The position numbers and the translations under genes are program-made. A stretch of 37,325 nucleotides of DNA, from NCBI GenBank assembly GCA_029881335.1, contig JAOUMU010000017.1:1-37325 (forward strand), read 5' to 3'. How positions within the stretch are numbered: the stretch's first letter is position 1; the number at the start of each line of letters is the position of its first letter. The notes under the pieces are model-generated. The model saw nothing but the letters and a program-made list of their open reading frames with translations, ran no database searches and was not told the DNA's origin. This DNA is from Nitrospinota bacterium (GTDB lineage Bacteria; Nitrospinota_A; UBA7883). Positions 15,527 to 24,062 of this stretch are shown piece by piece.

Positions 15527-15692
15527 GTTTACGCGTCCTATGGAATAACCGGGCGGGCGCCTGTCGGCGGAGGCCCATGGAATATTAATATGTATTGCGC
15601 CAGGGCCGCTTTCCGACCCGAATCAAACCTTCAATTTATCAAAGAACAGGCGAAATTGCAAAGCGCCAAGGCATGGAGGGGCGTAACAGCGT

Positions 15693-15721
15693 TTGACTCT
15701 TTCATATAAAACTGATATAAA
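15693..15721 (+). promoter_or_regulatory. Sigma70-type promoter of the yceD-rpmF-plsX-fabH block
   Basis: TTGACT at 15693-15698, a 17-nt spacer, and TATAAA at 15716-15721. This is the best match to the consensus that I found in the window and lies 86 nt before the preferred yceD start, in the intergenic region divergent from the radical SAM operon. Confidence 0.7.
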
Positions 15722-15806
15722 AACTGTTTAGCTAAAGTTTGAAAATAGGTGGTTTTCACAATTTCTGGTGGCGAATAAACCAAAAGTCGGGACCGAGGGT
15801 GGCGCC

Positions 15807-16412
15807 GTGAGTGGCCATAAAGGCCATAAGCGTCCTGCCCCGGCCCTAAACGCGGGCCCTGCGGAGCTGCGTCTGGATATTTCCGAGATCCCGGATGACA
15901 GGACCCTGCGACAATGGGTTCTTGCTCCGGAAGTCTTCGGTGGCGGCGGCGAACCGATCCCTCTCCAGGGGCCGGTGACCGTGGAGGGGTGGCTGTACAC
16001 GTCCGAGACTACGGTTTACCTTTCCGCGGCGATCCACGGCGCTTTCGGGCTTGTTTGCTCCCGCTGCGCGAAGAGCTTCTCCGCCCCCATGGAGGCGGCG
16101 GTGGAGGCTGTGTTCCTGCCCCAGGTGGAGACCAGGGACGCGAATCCAGCCAGCGAGGAAGACGCCGGCGAGGTGGAAACTGTTTATTACGATGGCGAAA
16201 CGGTGGATCTGTTTGGTCCATTGCGCGACCAGATATCGTTGTCGGAGCCGATGAGGCCGCTTTGCTCTGAGGATTGCAAGGGCCTCTGCCCGCGTTGCGG
16301 CGCGGACAGGAACGAGGCCGAATGCGATTGCAAGGATACGGGAGGCGACCCCAGGTTCGCCGAAATGAAAAAACTATTAAATATGAAGGAGGGCGAAAAT
16401 GCCGGTTCCTAA
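15807..16412 (+). CDS. yceD: DUF177 (YceD) family protein
   Basis: About 201 residues from GTG 15807, which has GAGGG 7 nt upstream; GTG 15768 would add 13 residues but has no ribosome-binding sequence. The protein ends with a zinc-binding-like Cys pattern (LCSEDCKGLCPRCGADRNEAECDC) typical of DUF177/YceD, and an earlier CSRC pair. YceD proteins are encoded next to rpmF in most bacteria and are implicated in 23S rRNA accumulation (plant and E. coli work). The gene overlaps the start of rpmF by 14 nt, which supports a joint transcript. The Lys/His/Pro-rich N-terminal extension is unusual and may depend on the start chosen. Confidence 0.9.
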   Translation: MSGHKGHKRPAPALNAGPAELRLDISEIPDDRTLRQWVLAPEVFGGGGEPIPLQGPVTVEGWLYTSETTVYLSAAIHGAFGLVCSRCAKSFSAPMEAAVEAVFLPQVETRDANPASEEDAGEVETVYYDGETVDLFGPLRDQISLSEPMRPLCSEDCKGLCPRCGADRNEAECDCKDTGGDPRFAEMKKLLNMKEGENAGS

Positions 16413-16581
16413 AAAGAAAACGTCCCGAAGCAGAAAGGGAATGCGTAACGCCCACTCGGCAATAGCCATTCCACAGCCGATCACTTGCCCCGAATGCGGC
16501 GCCGCCGCCAGGGCTCACAGGGTTTGCCCGGAGTGCGGCATGTTCAAGGGTGAGCAGGTCGTCATTACGGAGGAAGGCTGA
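16399..16581 (+). CDS. rpmF: 50S ribosomal protein L32
   Basis: A 60-residue protein starting MPVPKKKTSRSRKGMRNAH, the invariant L32 N-terminus. The C-terminal half has two CPEC pairs, so this is the zinc-binding (C+) form rather than the Cys-free paralogue made under zinc limitation in some bacteria. AAGGAGGGCG lies upstream of the ATG. It sits in the conserved order yceD-rpmF-plsX-fabH that links ribosome and lipid synthesis. Confidence 0.98.
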   Translation: MPVPKKKTSRSRKGMRNAHSAIAIPQPITCPECGAAARAHRVCPECGMFKGEQVVITEEG

Positions 16582-16603
16582 TTACACGGCCTTTTCCGAC
16601 CAG

Positions 16604-17782
16604 ATGACCGCCGAAGAGGGGACGGCGGCGCCCGAAGATGATAGAAGACCGCAGGAGCCTGCGCTGTCACAGGATGAATCGCCGTTTGTCCGGATAGCTC
16701 TTGACGCCATGGGGGGGGATTTTGCCCCGGCGGCCATAGTTGACGGGGCCATGGAGGCGGCGGCGGAGCACTCGGACATCAGGATCATCCTGGTGGGCGT
16801 GGAGGATGTGGTCAAGACAGAACTGGCCCGCCATGACAATGTTCCCGATTCCATCAGCGTTGTTCATGCGGACGAGGTTATCGCCATGGACGAACAGCCG
16901 GCCGCCGCCCTGCGCCGGAAGAAGAATTCCTCGGTCCATGTGGGTATAAAAATGGTGCGCGACGGCGAGGCGGACGCCTTTATCTCCGCAGGTAACACCG
17001 GCGCGGTGATGACCGTGGCGACAGTGCTTTTACGCACGATAGAACTGATAGACAGGCCGGCCATCGCCGCCACCATGCCCAGCCAGCGCGGATACATGAT
17101 TCTGCTGGACGCTGGCGCCAACGTGGTGTGCAAGCCAGAGAACCTCTTCCAGTTCGGCATCATGGGCTCCATCTTCGCGGAACATTCCCTGGACAAACCC
17201 AGGCCAACTGTGGGCTTGCTCTCCATCGGGGAGGAGGATGTCAAGGGCAACCCCACCACCAAGGAGGCCTTCGACTTTTTCTCCAGAAGCTCGCTCAATT
17301 TTATAGGAAATATTGAGGCGAAGCTTTTCTACCGAGGTATAGTGGATGTGGTGGTGTGCGACGGCTTCACCGGAAATATCGCTCTTAAGATATCGGAGTC
17401 TGTGGCGGAGATGATTGGAGTCTTTTTAAAGCAGATGTTCTCCGCGAACCTGGCCACCAAGATCGCCTATTTTTTAATGAAATCCCACTTGGCCGCCTTC
17501 AAGAAAAAGGTGGACCACCAGGAAGTGGGGGGAGCGCCTTTGCTGGGCGTCAACGGCCCTGTGTTCATATGCCACGGTTCCTCCTCCCCAAAGTCGATAA
17601 AAAGCGCCGTGATACGGGCGCGCAAATTCGTGCGGGAAAAAGTGATAGACCATATCAAGGAGAACCTGGCGGAGAACAAGGATATTCTGGCCCACAAGGA
17701 GGGCAAGGATGAGGGGATATGGACCCAGATCACCAGAAAGATCGGATTCGGCCACCAGCAGGAGGAAAAGAAGGATGAATAA
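16604..17782 (+). CDS. plsX: Phosphate acyltransferase PlsX
   Basis: From ATG 16604 the protein has 392 residues; the conserved core begins at IALDAMGGDFAP (about residue 30) and includes SAGNTGA, DAGANV, GEEDVKGN and DGFTGNI, all diagnostic of PlsX, which makes acyl-phosphate from acyl-ACP for phospholipid synthesis. The 29 residues before the core are longer than in E. coli PlsX and acidic. The start is uncertain: a strong GGAGGAAGG at 16569-16577 has no in-frame start at normal distance, and the frame continues back to GTG 16550 inside rpmF. The end overlaps fabH by 8 nt. Confidence 0.95.
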   Translation: MTAEEGTAAPEDDRRPQEPALSQDESPFVRIALDAMGGDFAPAAIVDGAMEAAAEHSDIRIILVGVEDVVKTELARHDNVPDSISVVHADEVIAMDEQPAAALRRKKNSSVHVGIKMVRDGEADAFISAGNTGAVMTVATVLLRTIELIDRPAIAATMPSQRGYMILLDAGANVVCKPENLFQFGIMGSIFAEHSLDKPRPTVGLLSIGEEDVKGNPTTKEAFDFFSRSSLNFIGNIEAKLFYRGIVDVVVCDGFTGNIALKISESVAEMIGVFLKQMFSANLATKIAYFLMKSHLAAFKKKVDHQEVGGAPLLGVNGPVFICHGSSSPKSIKSAVIRARKFVREKVIDHIKENLAENKDILAHKEGKDEGIWTQITRKIGFGHQQEEKKDE

Positions 17783-18773
17783 GAGCGTCCCGGCCTGCAG
17801 GATCACCGGAGTGGGAGCCAACCTGCCGGAGCGTGTGGTCACCAACCTGGATCTGGAAGGAATGGTGGATACTTCTGACGAGTGGATCGTTACCCGCACA
17901 GGAATCAGCCAACGACGCATCGCCGACGAGGGAACTACTCTATACGATCTTGCCCTGCCGGCCGCCAGGGAGGCGCTGGACACAGCGGGAGTAAAAGCTG
18001 AAGAGCTGGATCTTATTATCTGCGCCACCGCCACCCAGGACAGATACTTCCCCTCCACCGCATGCGTGATCGGCCACGGCCTGGGCTCCGGCGACGCTCC
18101 CGCTTTCGATATTTCCGCCGCCTGCTCCGGGTTCATCTATGGCTCGTCTATAATCAACCAGTATTTCAAGGGGGGAGTGACCAAACACGCCCTGCTGGTG
18201 GCCAGCGAAATATACAGCCGCATTGTCAACTGGAAGGATAGAAGCACCTGTGTGTTGTTCGGCGACGCCGCCGCCGCCGTAGTGTTCTCCGCCACCGATG
18301 GACCGGAGGGGCTGATAGACACGTGCATCCGCTCCAACGGCGAGTATGGAAGCTTCCTCACCGGGGGCGCCATCACCCGCACGGGTGACCCTCTGGCCGG
18401 AGCGCTCCCTTCTATGGGGGAGGACTATTTCATCGGAATGAAAGGGAACCAGACATTCAAGATCGCCGTGAAAAGCATGTGTGATGTGGCCCAGCGGATC
18501 CTCAAGGATAATGGCATGTCCGTGGCCGATGTGGATATGGTGATCCCTCACCAGGCCAACATACGAATCATTTCCGCAGTGGGCAAAAGCCTGGGTCTGC
18601 CGGAGGAAAAGGTCTACGCCAACATTCAGCGCTATGGCAACACATCGGCGGCCACCATTCCCCTGGCGCTGTACGAAGCGCAAAAGGAGGGGCGCGTGAA
18701 GAAAGGTGACGTGGTGCTGATGGTGGCCTTCGGCGGTGGACTCACCTGGGGCGCCTCGCTGATGCGTTTATAG
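17775..18773 (+). CDS. fabH: 3-oxoacyl-ACP synthase III (FabH)
   Basis: A 332-residue thiolase-fold enzyme that condenses acetyl-CoA with malonyl-ACP to start fatty acid synthesis. The catalytic triad is visible: Cys in SAACSGF, His in VIPHQANIRI and Asn in YGNTSAATIP. TSDEWIVTRTGI near the N-terminus is also characteristic. The start at 17775 overlaps the end of plsX and is preceded by GGAGGAAAAGAAGG. It closes the yceD-rpmF-plsX-fabH block; fabD, fabG and acpP do not follow, since the next 500 nt are an AT-rich scar. Confidence 0.97.
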   Translation: MNKSVPACRITGVGANLPERVVTNLDLEGMVDTSDEWIVTRTGISQRRIADEGTTLYDLALPAAREALDTAGVKAEELDLIICATATQDRYFPSTACVIGHGLGSGDAPAFDISAACSGFIYGSSIINQYFKGGVTKHALLVASEIYSRIVNWKDRSTCVLFGDAAAAVVFSATDGPEGLIDTCIRSNGEYGSFLTGGAITRTGDPLAGALPSMGEDYFIGMKGNQTFKIAVKSMCDVAQRILKDNGMSVADVDMVIPHQANIRIISAVGKSLGLPEEKVYANIQRYGNTSAATIPLALYEAQKEGRVKKGDVVLMVAFGGGLTWGASLMRL

Positions 18774-19062
18774 GCTCCTCGCTGGCGGCGACTGGCCCTA
18801 TAGAAAGGCTATTCGACAAAAAATTCCGCCTGCGAACGACTTCATCATAACCCGCTTGTGGTTGAATTCTTTTTGAGCACAAGATGTTGTGGTTGCCAGG
18901 AACGCATTGATATTAAAGGGTATCCTATTAAAGCCAAGTTTAATGAGATGCTGGTCCTAAGATCTCATTAAAGTTTTAGCCCATTTTCTTTAATGTAGCA
19001 GCAAAATGTGAAGTATCTTGAAGAAACACTCAAGATAAAAAGTCACATTTGGAATTCACTGA
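18774..19062. other. AT-rich gene-free stretch
   Basis: No supportable gene. The segment from about 18820 is visibly richer in A and T than both neighbours and all frames are broken. It contains three copies of ATTAAAG (within 18911-18973) and a strong inverted repeat (listed separately). With the Fic remnant that follows, it looks like the remains of an acquired element. Confidence 0.6.
18939..18972. repeat. 11-bp perfect inverted repeat
   Basis: TTTAATGAGAT (18939-18949) and ATCTCATTAAA (18962-18972) are exact inverted repeats separated by 12 nt. In an AT-rich region ahead of a Fic remnant this could be an operator of a lost toxin-antitoxin-like operon, a transcription stop for fabH, or an end of a mobile element. 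Confidence 0.6.
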
Positions 19063-19266
19063 AGCGGCTTTGCGTTGGTGGACTTCATGTTCAAAACTCC
19101 AATTTTCAGGATAAACGATGTGGCCAAGGCCATCGAAAAGTCATATCCCGTGGCCAGCAAGCTTGTGACTTTGATGGAGAATAAGGGCCTGGCAAAAGAG
19201 TTGACCGGAAATAAAACGAACCGTGTTTATACTTATAAACCCTATCTCGATCTTTTCCACTCCTGA
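19063..19266 (+). pseudogene. C-terminal winged-helix remnant of a Fic-family protein
   Basis: The frame from 19063 encodes FMFKTPIFRINDVAKAIEKS, a helix-turn-helix region and then LTGNKTNRVYTYKPYLDLF. This is the conserved C-terminal winged helix of many bacterial Fic (AMPylator) proteins, which typically ends near TGxxRNRVYxYxxYLxIL. The Fic catalytic domain with HxFx(D/E)GNGR is absent upstream; the frame is closed by TGA at 19060 and again at 19036. The first usable start would be TTG 19075. It could be a stand-alone small DNA-binding protein of 63 residues, but a truncated relic is more likely. Confidence 0.6.
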
Positions 19267-19276
19267 TCGCCCCAGC

Positions 19277-20932
19277 TTATCTCCCCTCATACGGCGGCTT
19301 TGTGATCACCCTTTCGTCCTCCACCGAGGCGCCCACGGTGAAGTGATATATGTCCTGGAACACATCCCCCTCCAGCCCCAGGGTGGTGTGGAACACATCG
19401 TCGAAATAGCATCCGATCCCTGTGCCGCGAAAACCGGCCGCTTCCGCTTCCAGATACAGCGCCTGGCCCACGGCGCCCGCTTCCCAGTGGATCCGTCGAT
19501 ACCACCAGGGCCCGATGGCCAGCGGCCCATCGAACCTTGCCAGCATCCCGGCGGAGAAGATACCGTCGCCAGCTATATCCTGCTGGCAGGAAATCATCGC
19601 CGCCGTGCCTCGGGCGTCCATCTCCTTCAGCAAATATAATGGCAGGCCCTCAGGCGACGCCTTTGGAGGAGTCCATGCGTACTTGCCACCCAAGGCCGCT
19701 TTTAGCGTTTCCTCCTCGCCTGGGCGCCGAACCAGAATATATATGCCCGGCGCGAAGCCTTCTACCCTGTGGACAAAGAAAACCGGGTGGACATTGGCCA
19801 GCCAGGGGATCATGTCCCATGGCGCCTTGTCGGCGCGGGGAATGAGAGCGGAGGTGATTCGCACAAACTTTTCGGCGGGCATGGAGCTTGCCCCGTCATA
19901 CGCCTGGCCGCTGCGGCGGGTCATGATTATATGGGCTGCCGATTTGTCACATCCGGAAAGGGGGAGCAAAGGGGCGTCAGGGGGAGGCGTAAAATCCTCC
20001 TCCGTGGCGGGCTTGAAAACCATCCGCGCGGCTTCGTCCATAACGGGCCATTCGTGGGCATGCCCGGCGCTTACGACACTTGCCCGGCCCCGCCATGAAT
20101 CGTCCCTGGCGGCGTTTAAAAGAAAGTGCCTTGCGGCTCCGTCAAAGGTTTCATCCAAATCACCAGGCATATCCGGTCCGGTGGAGACGATTACCATGGC
20201 GTCCGGGTATTCGCTTTCCACGCCGATGTAATCCTCCTCGCGGCTTATGCCCATAAGGCTCGCCGCCATTCCGTCCGAAGCTCCGGTGGCCAGCCTGGCT
20301 CTCCAGCCCAGGGACGCGGCGGCGAACCGCAGGCAGAGAAGTGCATGGCCAACATCAAGCTGGCAGTATCGAAACGCCCGCTCGCCATATTTCCATGCCT
20401 CCCGCCAATGGATGGAGGTGAGCCCCACCAGAAATATTCCGTGGCTGTGGAACGGATTTACCCTTCTTTCGTATTCATCCAGCATCAATCCCATGGCTTC
20501 GGCGCCCTTCCCCAGCCTTTTTTCCAGGGCATGGCTGCCGCTGTCATAGTGGTACACACCTTCCTCCAGGCCCGGGGCGCCACCGGTGATTATGTAACCC
20601 TCCTCCGCGTGCAGGTTGCCGCTGGAGGGATTGACCCGCACAGCCCATCGGGCGCCCTGGTATTCTTTCCACGCCGCCAGCGACAGCGAGAGCTTCAAAA
20701 ACAGGGAGACGCTCTCCAGGTTAAATCGACGCGGCTCCACTCTTGCTCCGCCGAAGAGGGCGTCGTATGGAGACGCTGGGTCATCCTTGATCAGTGGAAG
20801 CTCGATTCTCTCCGCGCCCTCGTACCTGCGGAACGGATTCGGTTGGGTTTCCCAATCCAGGTAGCCGGGACCCGCGGCGTATTGGTTCAGCCGATGCTTG
20901 GTCCGCTGATGATACTCCTTGATGTCGTCCAT
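19277..20932 (-). CDS. SagB/ThcOx-type tandem nitroreductase
   Basis: A 551-residue protein with two nitroreductase-fold halves. The first, about 60-260, has ASPYDALFGGARVEPRRF and the FMN-site VNPSSGNLHAEEGY; the second, about 310-530, has IHWEAGAVGQALYLEAEAAGFRGT in part and GIGCYFDD. This is the layout of SagB/ThcOx-like FMN dehydrogenases, which in thiazole/oxazole-modified peptide clusters oxidise azolines. No cyclodehydratase (YcaO), leader-binding protein or precursor peptide gene is nearby, so the role here is probably different. No strong Shine-Dalgarno precedes ATG 20932 (AAGG at 14 nt). The gene converges on the Fic remnant, 10 nt away. Confidence 0.85.
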   Translation of the reverse strand: MDDIKEYHQRTKHRLNQYAAGPGYLDWETQPNPFRRYEGAERIELPLIKDDPASPYDALFGGARVEPRRFNLESVSLFLKLSLSLAAWKEYQGARWAVRVNPSSGNLHAEEGYIITGGAPGLEEGVYHYDSGSHALEKRLGKGAEAMGLMLDEYERRVNPFHSHGIFLVGLTSIHWREAWKYGERAFRYCQLDVGHALLCLRFAAASLGWRARLATGASDGMAASLMGISREEDYIGVESEYPDAMVIVSTGPDMPGDLDETFDGAARHFLLNAARDDSWRGRASVVSAGHAHEWPVMDEAARMVFKPATEEDFTPPPDAPLLPLSGCDKSAAHIIMTRRSGQAYDGASSMPAEKFVRITSALIPRADKAPWDMIPWLANVHPVFFVHRVEGFAPGIYILVRRPGEEETLKAALGGKYAWTPPKASPEGLPLYLLKEMDARGTAAMISCQQDIAGDGIFSAGMLARFDGPLAIGPWWYRRIHWEAGAVGQALYLEAEAAGFRGTGIGCYFDDVFHTTLGLEGDVFQDIYHFTVGASVEDERVITKPPYEGR

Positions 20933-21061
20933 TGGGTTTGCCGCGGCCTTTCTTCAGGATTGGTTTTTGCTACATTTAATCTTAACGGAGGATTAACAGG
21001 AGCGGGGGAAATTCAGCCTGGCTTCCATGCCCCGGTAATCCACAAGGTTTGAAATCCACGT

Positions 21062-23098
21062 TTACCGGCCCCCCTCTCTCGCCTCGGCGATTATCGTCTC
21101 GGCGATCATCTCCCCCACGATCCGGGCGCCGTATGGGGAGAAGTGGCCATCGTCAATGAAATAAACATCGTTGATCTTGGCGCCAGCGGCCAGCCTGTCG
21201 CTTGGGTCCAGGCATGTCAGCCTGGTTTTTGCGCACAGTTCCATGAACTTGTTCCTCATGTTGCCTCTCTCCGGCTTATCCGGGTGGTATATATGCATGA
21301 TATCCGGGATGTAGGCCACCAGAAACTTCAAGTCCCGCTTGCGGCTCTGGCTGTCTATCTGAGCCAGGAACTGGAACACAATATCCATGCGGCGCGCCTG
21401 TTTACCGGGATGCTCCAAAAGCTCCGGAGTCACGTCGGTGTGTGCAGTGGGGCTGGTGAGTTTGGTGTTTTTGATATCCGCCGACACCGCCGCAATAAAT
21501 TTGCCGGGATAATGGAGCAATGAGATGTATCGCCATGTCCTGCCCAGCGTCCTGGCGATCAAAGAGGCCTTCTTGTCCATGAAGCAGCAATAGGTCATGC
21601 TGGAATTGTACAGGGGGGCCAGGTGCCTGTTCATCTCCTCCACATATTCCGCCGGAGCTTGGGACATCCTGGAGAAGTCCACTTTGCCATTAACCTCCTC
21701 ATACACAGGCTTGGGGAGGTCATACCCCTCCTTTTCGCCGGTATACAGGATGTCGTTGCCATAGAACAGAAGAACTACCCACTCAACGTCTACCCTGTCG
21801 ATCCATTGCATGAAGGTGGTGTACTCCTGGTCGGTGGAAAATGCGGTGACGCCGAAATTGTACACATACCCCCCAAGCCTGGCTGCCATTACCGCAGGTA
21901 TCGTCTCCTTCTGCGTCAAAAACAGACCCTGGGTGAATGAATCGCCCAACAACATCGCCTTGCCCTTCATGGGCAGGTTCTTCTCTGCTTCCAGGGCCCG
22001 AAAACCCTCGCTAGTGTTGGCGTAAAACAACTCCGGCTCGGATTTGTGGCTTCGCCGGGTATAGGCGGTGAAGCCGGGCAGGAGCCTCCATCCCAGATCC
22101 ACATCATGGATCGCCTTTTTCCGAAACACCTCCTTGGAGCGCAGGTTACCGTTCTGGGAAGTGAGCCATGGATAATACAGCTCCACATATAATGCCGTCC
22201 CCCCCAGGGCTGCCGCCGAGGCAAGAATAACCATGCTCCACATGGCGCCGTACATGGCCATGCGCCGGGCGCCCAGCCCTCCGCGCCGCACCGCCATGGT
22301 GTGATAAGCCGCCAGAGCAAGCGCGCCGAGCCAGAAGAGGACACTGTTCCAGGGCTCGGGCAGATGGCGCCAAAGCTCCCATTGCAGGGGAAGTTGCTCC
22401 ACCTCAACGCTTTTGATGGCGATCCATGATCCGGACACCGGCCGGAACACCAACTCTCCCCCCTCCACCGGTGCGCAACCGGCGGGTACGCGAACCAGAT
22501 ACTCAGACTCGGTTCCTTCGGTTTCCCAGTTAGCCTCCGGCAGACCCCCGCCCGGCTTCACCTGGATATCCGCCAGTCGGCATGTTCCCGCGGTGACGGA
22601 GAGCCTGGGGGGGGCGGCGTCATGGCTTTCCATCAACATCAGCCTCACCCTGGCCTCGGATGCCCCGCTCACATTCACCCGTATTGTATCCTGCATCCCG
22701 GAGCGCCAGGTGTCCAGTGGACCTGGCAACTGAAATGGCACATTTGTTTCCGGAGCGGCCATTATCTCCACATGCCTGGGAAGAAAGCTTGCTCCGGCGA
22801 AAAGAAACAACACCAAAGCGTACATGGCGGCCAAGGGCCATCTGGGGCCAGCCCACCCCGGCCGGGAGGATATAAACACATGCCGCGCCGCCAACAACAG
22901 GCATGCGCCAGCGGTCCATGTGACTGCGGTCGCCTGGGGCCACAGATGCGGCTGGTCGCTCAGGTGGCTAGCCAGCGCCGCAGCCGCCAGAACCAGGGCA
23001 ATATCCATAGCCCGCCCACTTGACCATCGGCCCAGGTGGCGCCAAGAGCCTGATGGCTGGGAGCCCAACGGCTGGGAGAATTTCTCCTGGGTATTCAT
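21062..23098 (-). CDS. SGNH/GDSL-hydrolase-like membrane protein
   Basis: A 678-residue protein. The N-terminal part has three hydrophobic helices (about 32-130), then a beta-rich periplasmic segment, two more helices (about 245-315) and a C-terminal SGNH domain beginning at MLLGDSFTQGLFL (block I, Ser in GDS) and ending with DDGHFSPYG (block V, Asp and His). FYGNDILY gives a block III-like Asn. SGNH domains tethered to membranes often transfer or remove acyl groups on glycans (AlgX/AlgJ, OafA-like). An alternative start could remove some of the polar first 30 residues. TTATAA in the upstream minus-strand sequence may be a -10 box. Substrate unknown. Confidence 0.8.
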   Translation of the reverse strand: MNTQEKFSQPLGSQPSGSWRHLGRWSSGRAMDIALVLAAAALASHLSDQPHLWPQATAVTWTAGACLLLAARHVFISSRPGWAGPRWPLAAMYALVLFLFAGASFLPRHVEIMAAPETNVPFQLPGPLDTWRSGMQDTIRVNVSGASEARVRLMLMESHDAAPPRLSVTAGTCRLADIQVKPGGGLPEANWETEGTESEYLVRVPAGCAPVEGGELVFRPVSGSWIAIKSVEVEQLPLQWELWRHLPEPWNSVLFWLGALALAAYHTMAVRRGGLGARRMAMYGAMWSMVILASAAALGGTALYVELYYPWLTSQNGNLRSKEVFRKKAIHDVDLGWRLLPGFTAYTRRSHKSEPELFYANTSEGFRALEAEKNLPMKGKAMLLGDSFTQGLFLTQKETIPAVMAARLGGYVYNFGVTAFSTDQEYTTFMQWIDRVDVEWVVLLFYGNDILYTGEKEGYDLPKPVYEEVNGKVDFSRMSQAPAEYVEEMNRHLAPLYNSSMTYCCFMDKKASLIARTLGRTWRYISLLHYPGKFIAAVSADIKNTKLTSPTAHTDVTPELLEHPGKQARRMDIVFQFLAQIDSQSRKRDLKFLVAYIPDIMHIYHPDKPERGNMRNKFMELCAKTRLTCLDPSDRLAAGAKINDVYFIDDGHFSPYGARIVGEMIAETIIAEAREGGR

Positions 23099-23156
23099 CA
23101 GGTTTTGTTTATAATCCCGGGTTTTAGGGTAATCGATATTTTAGCAGGAAGGGGGA

Positions 23157-23195
23157 GCGCTGTGACCAGCGCGAAACAGAAGCTTTTCCTGTTTC
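23157..23195. promoter_or_regulatory. Two adjacent hairpins in a 368-nt intergenic region
   Basis: GCGCTG-TGAC-CAGCGC (23157-23172) is directly followed by GAAACAG-N9-CTGTTTC (23173-23195). The stretch 23099-23466 between the SGNH gene and rubrerythrin has no convincing gene. A TATAAT-like box occurs at 23376-23381, about 90 nt before rubrerythrin. The hairpins may be a transcription stop, an operator pair or a small structured RNA. Confidence 0.4.
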
Positions 23196-23375
23196 TTGAT
23201 CGATAATCAGGTGGTCGAACACTACGGTGCGATCCTTGCCGTATTGTATGGCCTGATAATGGCTTTGTCCACCCGGCTCAATGTCGCATCCTTAGGCGCA
23301 CTGATACATTCTCCGGGATTGGCCAAGGGAAGTGACGCAATGGCCATGCCACAGGCGCCGCCCGCCATATATGTT

Positions 23376-23381
23376 TATAAT
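23376..23381 (+). promoter_or_regulatory. Possible -10 box of rubrerythrin gene
   Basis: TATAAT within GTTTATAATGTAG, 85 nt before the ATG at 23467. No good -35 box lies 17 nt upstream, so an activator may be needed or the match may be fortuitous. Confidence 0.35.
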
Positions 23382-23466
23382 GTAGATCCCGGCGATTCAT
23401 CCCGAAACCCGTTAAACACCGACGGGCTTATTCGCCAAACAATGTTCATACACATGGAGAAAATAA

Positions 23467-23967
23467 ATGACAGAGAACATCGACAATCTGAAAACGGCCT
23501 TCGCCGGAGAGAGCCAGGCCAACCGCAAATACCTGGCGTTCGCAAAGCAGGCGGATAAGGACGGATATGCGGTGATCGCCCGGCTTTTCCGCGCTACCGC
23601 AGAGGCGGAGACCATCCACGCCCTCGGCCATTTGAAGGCGATGGATATGATAAAGACCACCGAAGCCAATCTGGAAGCGGCCATCGCCGGGGAGACTTAT
23701 GAATTCACCGAAATGTATCCCCCCATGTTGCGGCAAGCCGAGGAAACCAACCATAAGGCCAAGGTCATGTTCAAGTACGCCATGACTGTGGAAAATGTCC
23801 ACGCGCAGCTGTACAAGAAAGCGTTGGAGGCTGTCCGGGCCGGCAAGGATCTGGAGGATATGGAAGTCTACCTGTGCCCCATATGCGGGCATATCGAGTT
23901 TGGCAAGCCTGACGGCAAGTGCCCAGTGTGCAACGTGGCGAACGACAAGTATGAAAAGGTGGCCTGA
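23467..23967 (+). CDS. Rubrerythrin
   Basis: A 166-residue protein with a four-helix di-iron domain and a C-terminal rubredoxin-like [Fe(SCys)4] domain. Diiron ligands are visible in AFAGESQANRKYLAF, EAETIHALGHL, EMYPPMLRQAEE and VENVHAQLY; the rubredoxin part has CPICGH and CPVCN. Rubrerythrins reduce hydrogen peroxide in anaerobes and microaerophiles with electrons from rubredoxin or NADH systems. It appears monocistronic. No perR or superoxide reductase gene is adjacent. The second pair lacks the usual extra aromatic pattern of full rubredoxin but both CxxC pairs are intact. Confidence 0.96.
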   Translation: MTENIDNLKTAFAGESQANRKYLAFAKQADKDGYAVIARLFRATAEAETIHALGHLKAMDMIKTTEANLEAAIAGETYEFTEMYPPMLRQAEETNHKAKVMFKYAMTVENVHAQLYKKALEAVRAGKDLEDMEVYLCPICGHIEFGKPDGKCPVCNVANDKYEKVA

Positions 23968-24022
23968 CCTTAGTGGCCAACAGGCGCCTGGGCGGGTTCG
24001 ATCCTCCGGGCGTGACTTGAGT

Positions 24023-24028
24023 TATAAT
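24023..24028 (+). promoter_or_regulatory. Possible -10 box of nucleoside transporter gene
   Basis: TATAAT in GAGTTATAATCGAC, 35 nt before the start of the transporter gene. No convincing -35 element is seen. Confidence 0.35.
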
Positions 24029-24062
24029 CGACAGCTTCAATGTAGCTGATATGGGGATTTGA

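Noticed and set aside
19277-20932. Thiazole/oxazole peptide biosynthetic cluster
   Set aside because: Only the SagB-like gene is present; no YcaO, E1-like or short precursor gene was found on either side.
23196-23558. Possible 120-residue gene overlapping the rubrerythrin start
   Set aside because: Half of it overlaps rubrerythrin in another frame, no Shine-Dalgarno, and the sequence looks non-natural after residue 85.
23991-24010. tRNA T-loop-like sequence GGGTTCGATCC
   Set aside because: The flanking bases do not form a T-stem, and no acceptor, D or anticodon arm can be drawn upstream.
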